Origin: Dactylosporangium vinaceum
GTDB taxonomy: Bacteria > Actinomycetota > Actinomycetes > Mycobacteriales > Micromonosporaceae
Direction of reading: 5' to 3'
Assembly: GCF_019904175.1 (NCBI RefSeq)
Contig: NZ_CP061913.1
Span: 1,054,001 to 1,118,000 of the forward strand
DNA length: 64,000 nt
Made by a program: the position numbers and the translations under genes. Below are positions 1-8,118 of this stretch, in pieces. The notes under the pieces were generated by a model that was given only the letters and a program-made list of their open reading frames with translations, had not been told where the DNA came from and ran no database searches. How positions within the stretch are numbered: the first letter of the stretch is position 1; every line of letters begins with the position of its first letter.

Positions 1-515
1 CCGGCTCGGACGGCGAGAAGCACCAGTCCCTGGTCTGGCACCCGGCCGGGCAGTCCTGGCTGCGCATCGACGCCGACCAGGGCGTCGACCCGACGCTGCT
101 GACGAAGTACGCCGACGCGATAGTTCCGGGCGGCCTCAAGGGCGAGGCGCCGTTCACGTTCAAGCTGATGCCGTCCGGCTGGACCGTCGACAACATCGGC
201 CCGGCGGCGGTGACGTTCGCGCCGCCCGGGGTGCAGCCGGACGCGGGGTACGTCAACAAGATCACGGTGATGCTCGACGAGGCGCCCGGGCTGGAGCCGA
301 AGCTGGCCGGCCCGCAGACCGTCGAGATCCGCGACGGCGAGGTCACGGCCTGGCTCACGACGGCCGACGACGGGCAGTTCCTCCAGGTCCCGGTGGCCGG
401 TGGCCGCTCGCTGCTGGTGCAGATCGGCCCGAAGGCGGCGCTGCCCCAGGAACTGCTGCTGCGCTTCGCCGAGGGGATCGGGGTGACCGCCGCCGCCCGG
501 GTGAGCCATGGCTGA
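1..515 (+). CDS. 3' end of an unknown protein (5' end outside window)
   Basis: The reading frame is open from base 3 to the TGA at 513-515, giving about 170 C-terminal residues. An internal ATG at 168 is not a convincing start because coding quality continues upstream of it. The visible part has no membrane segment, no cysteine pair and no motif I recognise; it looks like a mixed alpha/beta domain containing WLRIDAD and LLRFAEGI. I cannot assign a function. The next gene lies about 60 bases downstream on the same strand but has its own promoter, so the two need not be co-regulated. Confidence 0.75.
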   Translation, partial: GSDGEKHQSLVWHPAGQSWLRIDADQGVDPTLLTKYADAIVPGGLKGEAPFTFKLMPSGWTVDNIGPAAVTFAPPGVQPDAGYVNKITVMLDEAPGLEPKLAGPQTVEIRDGEVTAWLTTADDGQFLQVPVAGGRSLLVQIGPKAALPQELLLRFAEGIGVTAAARVSHG

Positions 516-550
516 GAAGACGGATGATTTGCCCGGTTCGCCCCGAAACA

Positions 551-570
551 GGTAGGCAACTGCCTACCAT
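551..570 (+). promoter_or_regulatory. Perfect operator palindrome over the -10 of the UPF0145 gene
   Basis: GGTAGGCA-AC-TGCCTACC (551-568) is a perfect inverted repeat with 8-base arms and a 2-base centre. Its right end overlaps the -10 hexamer TACCAT (565-570), which stands 7 bases before the GTG start at 578. A protein bound here would block RNA polymerase, so a repressor site is the natural inference. The regulator is not identified. Confidence 0.65.
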
Positions 571-577
571 CGATCTT

Positions 578-916
578 GTGCTGGTAGTAACGACCGAAGG
601 CTTACCGGGTTACGAGATCACGGCCGTGCTCGGCGAGGTGCTGGGCGTGGTCGCCACGTCCCGCAACCCGTTCGCGGCCGGACTACGCTCGACGGAGGGC
701 GGCCCGGGCCAGGACATGTCGCAGTTCCTGGTCCAGACCCGCTCCCGGGCCGTCGGCCAGATGGTCGCCGCCGCCGAGACCCGCGGCGCCAACGCCATCG
801 TCGGCATGCGCTTCGACCACCGCGACGTGACGAACACCTGGGTCGAGCTGTGCGCCTACGGAACAGCCGTGGTAGCCATCCCACTACACGCCCGCACCGG
901 CGCCCACGCCGCCTGA
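578..916 (+). CDS. UPF0145 (YbjQ-like) family protein
   Basis: A 112-residue protein of the YbjQ/UPF0145 (DUF74) family, small cytosolic proteins thought to form pentamers, with no settled biochemical role. The family-typical N-terminus (TTEGLPGYEI, then VLGVV) and the GANAIVGMRFD block are present. I chose GTG 578 over the upstream ATG 524 for two reasons: family members begin a few residues before TTE, and a -10 hexamer TACCAT sits 7 bases upstream, the leaderless arrangement used widely in this window. ATG 524 would also put the palindrome at 551-568 inside the coding region. The stop codon lies in the first copy of a 39-bp tandem repeat, so the C-terminal residues may vary between strains. 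Confidence 0.85.
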   Translation: MLVVTTEGLPGYEITAVLGEVLGVVATSRNPFAAGLRSTEGGPGQDMSQFLVQTRSRAVGQMVAAAETRGANAIVGMRFDHRDVTNTWVELCAYGTAVVAIPLHARTGAHAA

Positions 917-1042
917 CCAACACCGCCCGCCCCCGCCGTCGCCCACGCCGCCTGACCAACGCCGCCCGCCCCCGCCGTCGCCCACGCCGCCTGACCAACG
1001 CCGCCCGCCCCCGCCGTCGCCCACGCCGCCTGACCCGCGCTG
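913..1042. repeat. 39-bp tandem repeat, three full copies plus part of a fourth
   Basis: The unit begins CTGACCAACGCCGCCCGCCC and recurs at 913, 952 and 991, with a broken fourth copy from 1030. Copies two and three are identical; copy one differs by a base. The array starts within the stop codon of the preceding gene. There is no spacer sequence between units, so it is a minisatellite and not a CRISPR array. Confidence 0.85.
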
Positions 1043-1690
1043 CTCCATCGCCCGCGCCACCCTGAGCCGCGCCGCCGCTCGCGCTGCCTGACCGGGTCCG
1101 TTCGCGCCGCCGTCCTCAGCCGCCGCCGTCCGCGCTGTGCGAGTCGCGTCACCCGGGCCGCCGCCCTGGGCCGCCGCCGCTCGCGCTGTGTGAGCCGCGC
1201 CGCCGATGCCGCTGATGCCCGCGCGGTGTGAGCCGCGTCGGCCGCGCTGCTGCCCGGGCCGCCGATGCCCGCGCTGCGTGAGTCGCACCGTCGCCCGCGG
1301 TGCCTGAGATGCGCCGCCGCCTGCGCTGCCTGGCTGGATCCGGCAGCGCCGCCGCCTTGAACCCGGCCGGCCGCGCGTCGCCGCCCGCGCTATGCGAGTC
1401 GCCTGGGGCGGCCGTCGCTTGCGCTCTGTTAGCCGCGACGCCGACGCCGCGTGGGCCGCCGCCGTCCGCGCTGTGTGAGTCGCGTCGGCCTCGCCGCTGC
1501 CCGGGCCGCGGTACCGGCCCGCGCTGTGTGTGCCGCGTTCCCGCCCGCACCGCCGCCTATGCCGCCGGAGCCGCTGACGCCCGCGCTGTGTGAGGGCGCG
1601 CTGACGCTGCTGCGTGAGCTGGGTCCCCGGCCGCTGCGTTTGCGTGTGAGCCGCTCGCGTCCCCGCCCGTGCTGCTTTTGTTGCGCGAAC
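1043..1690. repeat. Non-coding region of degenerate GC-rich repeats
   Basis: No credible gene lies between 917 and 1851. The region is built from diverged copies of an 18-base core close to CGCGCTGTGTGAGTCGCG, found at 1131, 1182, 1220, 1270, 1386, 1420, 1467, 1520 and 1582, separated by GCC/GCG-rich filler at 34-116 base intervals. The 39-bp array just upstream may be a recently homogenised form of the same material. A long minus-strand open frame crosses it, but its translation is low-complexity Arg/Ala/Gly and it is probably a composition artefact. Confidence 0.7.
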
Positions 1691-1721
1691 CGTGCCGGCG
1701 TCCGCGCAGGTTGGGGTCGCC

Positions 1722-1758
1722 CCGATAAGTCGGGCGCTGGCGCGCCGCGACTTATCGG
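1722..1758. terminator. Strong hairpin, distal of a pair
   Basis: The arms CCGATAAGTCG (1722-1732) and CGACTTATCGG (1748-1758) match perfectly, and an inner GGCGC/GCGCC stem extends them. It lies beyond the 3' end of the minus-strand ABC operon, separated from it by a second hairpin at 1786-1819. It probably acts as a terminator or RNA 3'-end stabiliser. Confidence 0.55.
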
Positions 1759-1785
1759 ACTTATCCCCCGACCAGGTATAAATGT

Positions 1786-1819
1786 GATATGTCCGGATCG
1801 CGAAGCGTCCGGACATATC
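1786..1819 (-). terminator. Terminator hairpin of the ABC efflux operon
   Basis: A perfect 12-base inverted repeat, GATATGTCCGGA (1786-1797) and TCCGGACATATC (1808-1819), with a 10-base loop, 33 bases beyond the stop codon at 1852. On the minus strand it is followed by a T-containing stretch near 1780. A terminator is the simplest reading. Confidence 0.65.
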
Positions 1820-1851
1820 GTGCCAACAAGCTCACGGCGTGGTGGTGAGGG

Positions 1852-2649
1852 CTACCGCACGCCCTTGGCGAAGGCCCGTGCCGCCCAGGTCACCGTGACC
1901 AGGGTGAGGGCGCCGATCACGACGGCGGCCTGCCAGACCGAGTCGGCGCCGGGGTTGCCGTCGAAGAGGGCGCGTACGCCGTCGACGGCCCAGGAGAACG
2001 GGTTCCAGTCGGCGACCGTCTTGAGCCACTTCGGGGCGAACGTCAGCGGCAGCAGGATGCCGGCTGTGAGCAGCAGTGGCTGGGTGATCGTGTTGAGCAG
2101 CGGGGCGAGGGCGTCCTCGCTGCGCAGCTTCAGTGAGATGGCGTAGGAGAACGCCGAGAGCATCAGCGAGATCACCGCCATCAGCCCGAACGCGGCCAGC
2201 ACGTCGAGGGCGTTGGCGCGCAGGCCGAACGCGACGGCAATGAGCACGATCAGCAGGCCCTGGAACAGCAGCGACACCACGTCGCGCAGGGAGCGGCCGA
2301 CGAGCAGCGCGAACCGGCTGACCGGCGTGACCCGGCTGCGCTCGATGACGCCGGCCCGCAGTTCGGCGATGAGCCCGAACCCGGTGAACAGTGAGCCGAA
2401 CATCGCCAGCAGGACCAGAAGCCCCGGGACGAAGAGTTTGTACGCCTCGGCGTTCGTCTGCACCCCGAGGGCGGGCTTGAGCAGCGGGGCGAAGAGCAGC
2501 AGGTAGAACAGGGGCTGGATGATCCCGACGATCAACCAGACCGGGTTGCGCAGCATGAGCTGCATCTGGCGCTGGAAGACCAGCCAGGTGTCGCGCAGGA
2601 ACTTCAATGGCAACGACCTGGTCTGCGCAGCGGTGCCGGTGGGCTCCAT
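1852..2649 (-). CDS. ABC-2 type transporter permease (DrrB-like)
   Basis: A 265-residue membrane component of a drug-efflux type ABC exporter. The cytosolic N-terminus (FLRDTWLVFQRQMQ) precedes about six hydrophobic segments, starting with WLIVGIIQPLFYLLLF near residue 40. The block RAGVIERSRVTPVSR is typical of the ABC-2/DrrB family, and the ending NPFSWAVDGVRALF is also family-like. It starts three bases after the ATPase gene ends, so the two are co-translated and should form one exporter with two copies of each chain. The substrate cannot be read from sequence; relatives export anthracyclines and other hydrophobic drugs. A minus-strand terminator hairpin follows. Confidence 0.9.
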   Translation of the reverse strand: MEPTGTAAQTRSLPLKFLRDTWLVFQRQMQLMLRNPVWLIVGIIQPLFYLLLFAPLLKPALGVQTNAEAYKLFVPGLLVLLAMFGSLFTGFGLIAELRAGVIERSRVTPVSRFALLVGRSLRDVVSLLFQGLLIVLIAVAFGLRANALDVLAAFGLMAVISLMLSAFSYAISLKLRSEDALAPLLNTITQPLLLTAGILLPLTFAPKWLKTVADWNPFSWAVDGVRALFDGNPGADSVWQAAVVIGALTLVTVTWAARAFAKGVR

Positions 2650-2652
2650 TCG

Positions 2653-3606
2653 TCAGCTCTCCCTCAGGGAACGGCCGGTCTTGGTGAGGAACACGTCGTC
2701 GAGGCTCGGGCGGTGCAGCTCCATCTCGCCGAGCGTGACCCCGGCGTGGTCGAGCAGGCGCAGGATGTGGGGGATGGCGGTGGCGCCGTCGGTGACGTAC
2801 AGGCGCAGCCGGCCCTCGACCCGGTCGATGTTGCGCACGTAGTCCTGGTGCTGCAGCAGGGCGGCCGCGGCATCGATGCTGCCGTTGACGCCGACGGTGA
2901 CCACGTCGCCGGCGACCTCGCGCTTGAGGGCGTCCACAGTGCCCTCGGCGACGATCTCGCCGTTGTCCATGATCGCGATGCGGTCGCAGAGCGCGTCGGC
3001 CTCGTCGAGGTAGTGCGTGGTGATGAAGACCGTCATGCCCTCGTCGCGCAGGCGGCGCACCTCGTCCCACATGTGGGCGCGGCTCTGCGGGTCGAGCCCG
3101 GTGGTCGGCTCGTCCAGGAAGACGATCTTCGGCTCGTGGATGATGCCGAGCGCGATGTCGACGCGACGGCGCTGGCCGCCGGAGTAGGTCTTGGTCTTGC
3201 GGTCGGCGTAATCGCTCAGCTGGAACGCGTCGAGCGCCTTGGCGACCCGCCGGTGGGCGTCGGCCTTGTGGATGCCGTAGAAGCGGGCCTGCAGGACCAG
3301 CTCCTCGCGGGCGGTGCTCTCGTCCCAGGTGCTGCCGCCCTGGGCGACGTAGCCGATCCGGCGGCGCACCTCGCCCGGGTGCTTGAGCAGGTCCACCCCG
3401 GCGATGCTGGCCTCGCCCCCGTCGGGCGTGATCAACGTGGCCAGCATCCGCAGCGTCGTGGTCTTGCCCGCGCCGTTCGGCCCGAGAAATCCGAAGATCT
3501 CCCCGTCCTTGACGGAGAGGTCGACGCCTCGGACGGCCTCGACGACCTTCTTCTCGCGACCGGCGCGGGAGCGGAACGACTTCCGCAGACCCCTCGTCTC
3601 GATCAT
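2653..3606 (-). CDS. ABC transporter ATP-binding protein (DrrA-like)
   Basis: A 317-residue ATPase that powers the adjacent permease. Walker A is GPNGAGKTTT near residue 45, the signature is YSGGQRRR, Walker B is IVFLDEPTTGLD, and the switch His lies in VFITTHYLDEAD. The DrrA-type C-terminal extension includes LRLYVTDGATAIPHIL and the terminal VFLTKTGRSL. ATG 3606 was chosen because AGGGGG lies just upstream and the protein then begins MIETRGLRKSF, normal for the family; the frame runs further upstream into the promoter. PadR lies immediately upstream on the same strand with a 78-base gap that holds a possible PadR site. Confidence 0.92.
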   Translation of the reverse strand: MIETRGLRKSFRSRAGREKKVVEAVRGVDLSVKDGEIFGFLGPNGAGKTTTLRMLATLITPDGGEASIAGVDLLKHPGEVRRRIGYVAQGGSTWDESTAREELVLQARFYGIHKADAHRRVAKALDAFQLSDYADRKTKTYSGGQRRRVDIALGIIHEPKIVFLDEPTTGLDPQSRAHMWDEVRRLRDEGMTVFITTHYLDEADALCDRIAIMDNGEIVAEGTVDALKREVAGDVVTVGVNGSIDAAAALLQHQDYVRNIDRVEGRLRLYVTDGATAIPHILRLLDHAGVTLGEMELHRPSLDDVFLTKTGRSLRES

Positions 3607-3662
3607 GTGGTCCCCCTGTCTGGTGTTCGCAGGGCGACCGTAACGCGATATAGTTCGGCGGG

Positions 3663-3672
3663 TCAAGCTTGA
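3663..3672. promoter_or_regulatory. Possible PadR operator upstream of the ABC pair
   Basis: TCAAGCTTGA is a perfect 10-base palindrome in the gap between padR and the ATPase gene. It resembles GCAAAGTTTGA before padR itself, so both could be bound by the same regulator. This is inference from similarity only. Confidence 0.35.
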
Positions 3673-3684
3673 GTATGTCGCGTA

Positions 3685-4320
3685 CTACTCGTCCTCGTCG
3701 TCGACCGGCTCGCCGTGCTCGGCCCGGATCGCCGCGCGCCACTGCTCGGCGTCGTCCGCACCAAGGTCCTCGCCGGTGTGCACACCCTCTCCGGCCTCGA
3801 TCCGGGCGGCGACGTCATGGCACCAGCGGGCCTCCGCCTCGCAGCGCACCATCGTCAGCTCGAACTGCCAGCCGACGTGGGCCGGCTTGTGCTCGGTCCA
3901 CTCCTCGGTGTTGTCGCGATAGGTCTTGACCCAGCCCTCCAGCAGCCGCGCCCGGGCCCGCAGCGCGCCGACCGCCTCCGCCCGCGGCAGGTGCGGCAGG
4001 AACGCGAACGCGGCCAGGAACGGGTCCTGCGGCTCCGCGTAGTCCCACCAGTACTTGCGCAGCATCGCCTGGTACTCCGCGGTGCCGATCGGGGTCAGCC
4101 GGTAGCGGGTGCGGGCCGGGCGGTTGCCGGCCCGCTCCGTGCCCAGCTCCTCCAGCAGCCCCTCCTCGGTCATCTTCCGCAGGGCGTGGTAGATCGAGCC
4201 CGGCTGGACGCTGGCCCAGCGGTCGACCTGCCAGCTCATCAGCTCCTTGCGGATGTCGTAGCCGTGGACGGGCTGGAGGTATGAGATCAGCCCCAGGATC
4301 AGCAGACGCGTAGTGGACAC
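3685..4320 (-). CDS. PadR family transcriptional regulator
   Basis: A 211-residue repressor of the PadR family. The winged-helix domain spans roughly residues 1-90, with TTRLLILGLI, GYDIRKELMSW, the recognition region QPGSIYHALRKMTEEGLL and the wing TRYRLTPIGTAEY. The longer C-terminal half is the PadR-type helical dimerisation domain. GTG 4320 was chosen because TACGCT stands six bases upstream and the protein then starts VSTTRLLIL, as relatives do. It sits directly upstream of, and parallel to, a DrrAB-type exporter, a common pairing in which the PadR protein represses the pump until a drug binds it. The inducer is unknown. Confidence 0.9.
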   Translation of the reverse strand: MSTTRLLILGLISYLQPVHGYDIRKELMSWQVDRWASVQPGSIYHALRKMTEEGLLEELGTERAGNRPARTRYRLTPIGTAEYQAMLRKYWWDYAEPQDPFLAAFAFLPHLPRAEAVGALRARARLLEGWVKTYRDNTEEWTEHKPAHVGWQFELTMVRCEAEARWCHDVAARIEAGEGVHTGEDLGADDAEQWRAAIRAEHGEPVDDEDE

Positions 4321-4326
4321 GAGACA

Positions 4327-4345
4327 AGCGTAATAGCAAAGTTTG
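4327..4345 (-). promoter_or_regulatory. padR promoter with possible autoregulatory site
   Basis: On the minus strand, TACGCT (4327-4332) stands six bases before the GTG start, indicating a leaderless transcript. CAAAGTTTG (4337-4345), a short inverted repeat, lies just upstream of that -10 where a bound repressor would block transcription. Confidence 0.5.
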
Positions 4346-4418
4346 ACTAAAACCCTTGATGATTTCCTTCCGCGGCTGAGTGATTTTTTGGGCACCTGAA
4401 GATCGCCTCAGGCGGGCA

Positions 4419-4430
4419 TAGACTGCGCTG
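4419..4430 (+). promoter_or_regulatory. Leaderless promoter of accC
   Basis: TAGACT at 4419-4424 is followed by six bases and then the GTG start at 4431. The transcript would begin at or next to the start codon; there is no Shine-Dalgarno sequence. Confidence 0.6.
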
Positions 4431-6179
4431 GTGCGCAAGGTACTGATCGCCAACCGGGGTGAAATCGCTGTCCGGGTCATCCGCGCCTGTCGAGATGCGG
4501 GCCTGGCCAGCGTGGCCGTCTACGCGGATTCGGACCGCGATGCGCTGCACGCCCGGCTGGCCGACGAGTCCTACGCGCTCGGGGGCGACTCGGCCACCGA
4601 GACCTACCTGCGCATCGACAAGCTCGTGGACGTCGCGGCGAAGTCGGGCGCGGATGCGGTACACCCGGGATATGGCTTTCTGTCGGAGAACGCGGATTTC
4701 GCGCAAGCGGTCATCGACGCCGGGCTGACGTGGATCGGGCCGAGCCCGCAGTCCATCCGCGACCTCGGTGACAAGGTCACGGCCCGGCACATCGCCCAGC
4801 GGGCGGGGGCGCCGCTGGTCCCCGGCACGGCCGAGCCGGCGGCCGACGCCGCCGAGATCGTCGCGTTCGCCGAGGAGCACGGGCTGCCGGTGGCCATCAA
4901 GGCCGCGTTCGGCGGCGGCGGGCGCGGGCTCAAGGTGGCCCGCACCATCGAGGAGATCCCGGCGCTGTTCGAGTCGGCCGTCCGGGAGGCGGTCGCCGCG
5001 TTCGGGCGGGGGGAGTGCTTCGTCGAGCGCTACCTCGACCGCCCGCGCCACGTCGAGGCCCAGGTGCTCGCCGACCAGCACGGCAACGTGATAGTCGTCG
5101 GCACCCGCGACTGCTCCCTGCAGCGGCGCCACCAGAAGCTGGTCGAGGAGGCCCCGGCGCCGTTCCTCACCGACGAGCAGCGCGCGCAGATCCACGAGTC
5201 GGCGAAGGCGATCTGCCGCGAGGCCGGGTATCACGGGGCGGGGACCGTCGAGTATCTCGTCGGCGGCGACGGCACGATCTCGTTCCTGGAGGTCAACACC
5301 CGGCTCCAGGTCGAGCACCCGGTCAGCGAGGAGACCGCCGGCATCGACCTGGTGCGCGAGCAGTTCCGGGTGGCCGACGGCGAGAAGCTCCGCTTCGACG
5401 CCGACCCGGTCCCGCGCGGCCACGCGATCGAGTTCCGGATCAACGGCGAGGACCCCGGCCGCGGCTTCCTGCCCGCGCCCGGCACCGTCACCCGGCTCGT
5501 CCTGCCGACCGGCCCGGGCGTGCGGGTCGACACCGGCATCGAGTCGGGCAGCGTGATCGGCGGCAACTTCGACTCCCTGCTGGCCAAGGTCATCATCGTC
5601 GGCGAGACGCGGGAGCAGGCCCTGGAGCGCGCCCGCCGCGCGCTCGACGAGATGGTCGTGGACGGCATGGCGACCGCGCTGACCTTCCACCGCAAGGTCA
5701 TCCGCGACGAGGCGTTCGTCTCGTCGCCGTTCAGCGTGCACACGCGCTGGATCGAGACCGAGTGGGAGAACGACGTCCCGCCGTTCGACGCCGCGGCCGG
5801 TGTGGACACGGATGTGGCCGCGCGGGACGTGGTAGTGGTCGAGGTCGGTGGCAAGCGCCTGGAGGTCTCGCTCCCCGCCGGGTTCGGCGCGCTCAAGGTG
5901 GCGGCCCCGTCCGCTCCGGCGCCGAAGAAGCGCGCGGCGGGCCGCAAGGCGGGCGCCGCGGCCGGCGGCGACGCGCTGACGAGCCCGATGCAGGGCACCA
6001 TCGTGAAGATCGCCGTGGCCGAGGGGGACACGGTGGCCGAGGGTGACCTCATCGTGGTGCTGGAGGCCATGAAGATGGAGCAGCCGCTCAACGCGCACAA
6101 GGCCGGGGTGGTGACCGGGCTGCAGGCCACGGTGGGCGAGGTCGTGTCGGCCGGAGCGGTAATCGCCGAGCTCAAGTAG
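4431..6179 (+). CDS. accA: Acyl-CoA carboxylase alpha subunit (biotin carboxylase plus biotin carrier)
   Basis: A 582-residue subunit that carboxylates biotin with ATP and bicarbonate and carries it to the carboxyltransferase. Residues 1-450 form the biotin carboxylase: [19 protein letters not shown], the ATP-grasp loop [24 protein letters not shown] and the closing [11 protein letters not shown]. After an Ala/Pro-rich linker, the last 75 residues are the biotin carrier domain, with biotin-accepting Lys548 in EAMKMEQ. This fused layout is the actinobacterial AccA3 type. The partners AccD, AccE and BirA lie 3-11 kb away in the same window. Leaderless GTG start. Whether acetyl-CoA or propionyl-CoA is preferred is set by the beta chain, not this one. 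Confidence 0.95.
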   Translation: MRKVLIANRGEIAVRVIRACRDAGLASVAVYADSDRDALHARLADESYALGGDSATETYLRIDKLVDVAAKSGADAVHPGYGFLSENADFAQAVIDAGLTWIGPSPQSIRDLGDKVTARHIAQRAGAPLVPGTAEPAADAAEIVAFAEEHGLPVAIKAAFGGGGRGLKVARTIEEIPALFESAVREAVAAFGRGECFVERYLDRPRHVEAQVLADQHGNVIVVGTRDCSLQRRHQKLVEEAPAPFLTDEQRAQIHESAKAICREAGYHGAGTVEYLVGGDGTISFLEVNTRLQVEHPVSEETAGIDLVREQFRVADGEKLRFDADPVPRGHAIEFRINGEDPGRGFLPAPGTVTRLVLPTGPGVRVDTGIESGSVIGGNFDSLLAKVIIVGETREQALERARRALDEMVVDGMATALTFHRKVIRDEAFVSSPFSVHTRWIETEWENDVPPFDAAAGVDTDVAARDVVVVEVGGKRLEVSLPAGFGALKVAAPSAPAPKKRAAGRKAGAAAGGDALTSPMQGTIVKIAVAEGDTVAEGDLIVVLEAMKMEQPLNAHKAGVVTGLQATVGEVVSAGAVIAELK

Positions 6180-7355
6180 GTGCCGCCACGGCTGGTGCGG
6201 GACCGGCTCACCTGGGTCATGTACGTCCAGCTGTCCCTGTGGGTCTACTTCCTCTACGGCTTCGGCCCGGTCGCCCCGATCCTGCGCGACGAGCTCCGCA
6301 TCAGCCGGACCCTGGCCGGCCTGCACGGCACCGCGTTCGCCGCGGGCGGGATCATCGGTGGCCTGATCCTGCCCCGGCTCACCCGCCGCCTGGGCCGGGG
6401 CCGGCTCGTCTGGACCGGCCTGGCCTGCGTCAGCACCGCCGCGGTGGGCATGTACGCCGCCCACCACCTCGCCGTGACGCTGGCGTTCACCACCCTGGCC
6501 AGCATCGGCTCGGCCTTCACCGTCAACGCGATAAACACCGGCCTGACCGACCACCACGGCACCGCCGCCCCCGCCGCGATCAGCGAGGCCAACGCGGCCG
6601 CCGCCGCCCTGGGCCTGGTGGCGCCCCTGGTCGTCGGGGCCACGTTCGCGGCCGGCTGGGGTTGGCGCCTCGGCCTGGCCGTGGTCGTGCTGCCGGTGCT
6701 GGCCGTGGCCTGGTACGCCCACCGCCACCGCATCCGCCTGCCCGAACCGGCCGGCTACGGCGCCGCCACCGCCCTCGCCCACCGCCCGCTGCCAGGGCCG
6801 TTCTGGCTCGCGCTGACGAGCCTGTTCGCCACGGGCTCGGTCGAGATCTGCCTGACCCTGTGGGGCAGCGACGTCCTGCGCTCGCACGCCCACGTCTCAC
6901 CCGGTGTGGCCACGGCGGGCGTGTCCGCCCTGATCGCCGGCATGGTCGCGGGCCGCCTGGCCGGCGGCCGCCTCCTGCTGCTCTTCCGCCCGGCCCGCAT
7001 GCTCCTGGCCGCGCTGGGGGTGAGCCTCGTGGGCTTCGCCGGTTTCTGGGTGGCCACCGCCCCGTGGCCGGCGATGGCGGGTCTGTTCGTCTGCGGGGTG
7101 GGGACGGGCCTGCACTATCCGCTGGGCATCGGCCTGGCGCTGGCCCACTCGGACGGGCAGCCGGACCTTGCGGCGGCGCGGGCGTCGTTCGCGGTGGGCA
7201 TATCCTTCGGCGCGGCCCCGTTCGCCCTTGGCGCACTGGCCGACCGGGTGGGCCCGCACCCGGCGTTCCTGCTCGTCCCGGCGTTCGTGGCGCTGTCGGC
7301 GGTGGCCGTCCTGCGCCTGGACCGCGTCACCCTCCCGCCGCCGGCCCGGCCGTAG
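6180..7355 (+). CDS. MFS transporter
   Basis: A 391-residue major facilitator carrier with about twelve membrane segments in two halves. The first helix is MYVQLSLWVYFLYGFGPVAP; RLGRGRLVW follows helix 2 as the usual basic loop, and PARMLLAALGVS marks the equivalent loop in the second half. It begins at the base after the accA stop (TAG then GTG), so it is probably translated from the accA mRNA; a GTG at 6195 is an alternative start. No substrate is indicated. Co-transcription with accA may reflect position rather than shared function. Confidence 0.82.
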   Translation: MPPRLVRDRLTWVMYVQLSLWVYFLYGFGPVAPILRDELRISRTLAGLHGTAFAAGGIIGGLILPRLTRRLGRGRLVWTGLACVSTAAVGMYAAHHLAVTLAFTTLASIGSAFTVNAINTGLTDHHGTAAPAAISEANAAAAALGLVAPLVVGATFAAGWGWRLGLAVVVLPVLAVAWYAHRHRIRLPEPAGYGAATALAHRPLPGPFWLALTSLFATGSVEICLTLWGSDVLRSHAHVSPGVATAGVSALIAGMVAGRLAGGRLLLLFRPARMLLAALGVSLVGFAGFWVATAPWPAMAGLFVCGVGTGLHYPLGIGLALAHSDGQPDLAAARASFAVGISFGAAPFALGALADRVGPHPAFLLVPAFVALSAVAVLRLDRVTLPPPARP

Positions 7356-7364
7356 GAAGCCCGC

Positions 7365-7430
7365 TCGGCCGGCGGCGACCGCTCACCGCCGGACGGCCCC
7401 GCCGCCCGAGGTGGCGGGCGGGGCGGGCCG
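7365..7430. terminator. GC-rich hairpins between convergent genes
   Basis: CCGGCGG...CCGCCGG and then CCCGCC...GGCGGG form two nested GC-rich hairpins in the roughly 100 bases between the MFS gene and the O-methyltransferase gene. They probably end transcription from both sides. There is no clear T-run. Confidence 0.45.
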
Positions 7431-7458
7431 CTGCGGGGCCGATCGGGCGCGGTGCGGT

Positions 7459-8118
7459 TCAGCGCTTGCGGGCGATGGTGAGGCCGTCGGCGATCGGGAG
7501 GAGGACTGACTCGACGCGGGGGTCGTCCAGGACGTGCCGGTTGAACTCGACCATGGCGATGGTGCCCTCGTCGCCTGGCTGGGGGTCGAGGATGTGGCCG
7601 TGGCGCAGGACGTTGTCGATCAGGAGCAGGCCGCCCGGGCGGACGCGGGGGACAAGCTGCTCCCAGTAGTTCAGGTAGCCCGTCTTGTCGGCGTCGACGA
7701 AGACCAGGTCGAGGTGGGGCTCCTCCGGCAGCTGCTTTAACGTGTCGGCGGCCGGGCCGATGACGAGCTCGATGCGGTCGGTCAGGCCGGCGCGGGACCA
7801 GTAGCGGCGGGCGATGCCGGTGAACTCGTCGGAGACGTCGAAGCACGTCAGCTTGCCGCCGTCGGCGAGGCCGCGGGCGATGGCGATCGAGGACAGGCCG
7901 GTGAAGGTGCCGATCTCGACGGCCCGGCGGGCGCCGATGATGCGGGTCAGGAGGGTCATGAAGCCGGCCTGCTCGGCGGCGATCTGCATGCCCTGGTCCT
8001 CGGGCAGCACGCGGGCCGTCTCCGCGATGAGGTCGCGGACGATCTCGTCGGGGGCGCTGCCGTTGGCGACCACGTACTCCTGCAGCTGCGCCGTCAGCGC
8101 GAGGGGAATCTTCGTCAT
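7459..8118 (-). CDS. Class I SAM-dependent O-methyltransferase
   Basis: A 219-residue O-methyltransferase of the caffeoyl-CoA/catechol (methyltransf_3) family, which transfers methyl from SAM to a catechol-like hydroxyl with a divalent metal. Motif I is VEIGTFTGLSSIAIARGL, metal and acidic residues lie in LVFVDADKTGYLNYWE, and GGLLLIDNVLRHG follows. ATG 8118 was chosen over GTG 8130 because TATGGT lies seven bases before it. That ATG overlaps the maf stop as ATGA, so it can be read from its own leaderless transcript and by coupling with maf. The substrate is not known. Confidence 0.9.
   Translation of the reverse strand: MTKIPLALTAQLQEYVVANGSAPDEIVRDLIAETARVLPEDQGMQIAAEQAGFMTLLTRIIGARRAVEIGTFTGLSSIAIARGLADGGKLTCFDVSDEFTGIARRYWSRAGLTDRIELVIGPAADTLKQLPEEPHLDLVFVDADKTGYLNYWEQLVPRVRPGGLLLIDNVLRHGHILDPQPGDEGTIAMVEFNRHVLDDPRVESVLLPIADGLTIARKR

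Noticed and set aside
913..1042. Possible CRISPR array
   Set aside because: Units are contiguous with no variable spacers, and no cas genes are near.
884..1816. 310-codon minus-strand open frame over the repeat region, with a 13-residue Gly-rich repeat
   Set aside because: Low-complexity Arg/Ala/Gly/Thr translation, no ribosome site at ATG 1816, and openness explained by GC-rich repeats without TA-containing codons. The 13-residue repeat merely reflects the 39-bp unit.
4347..6893. 848-codon antisense frame opposite the carboxylase and MFS genes
   Set aside because: Translation is low-complexity and follows third-position GC of the real genes on the other strand.
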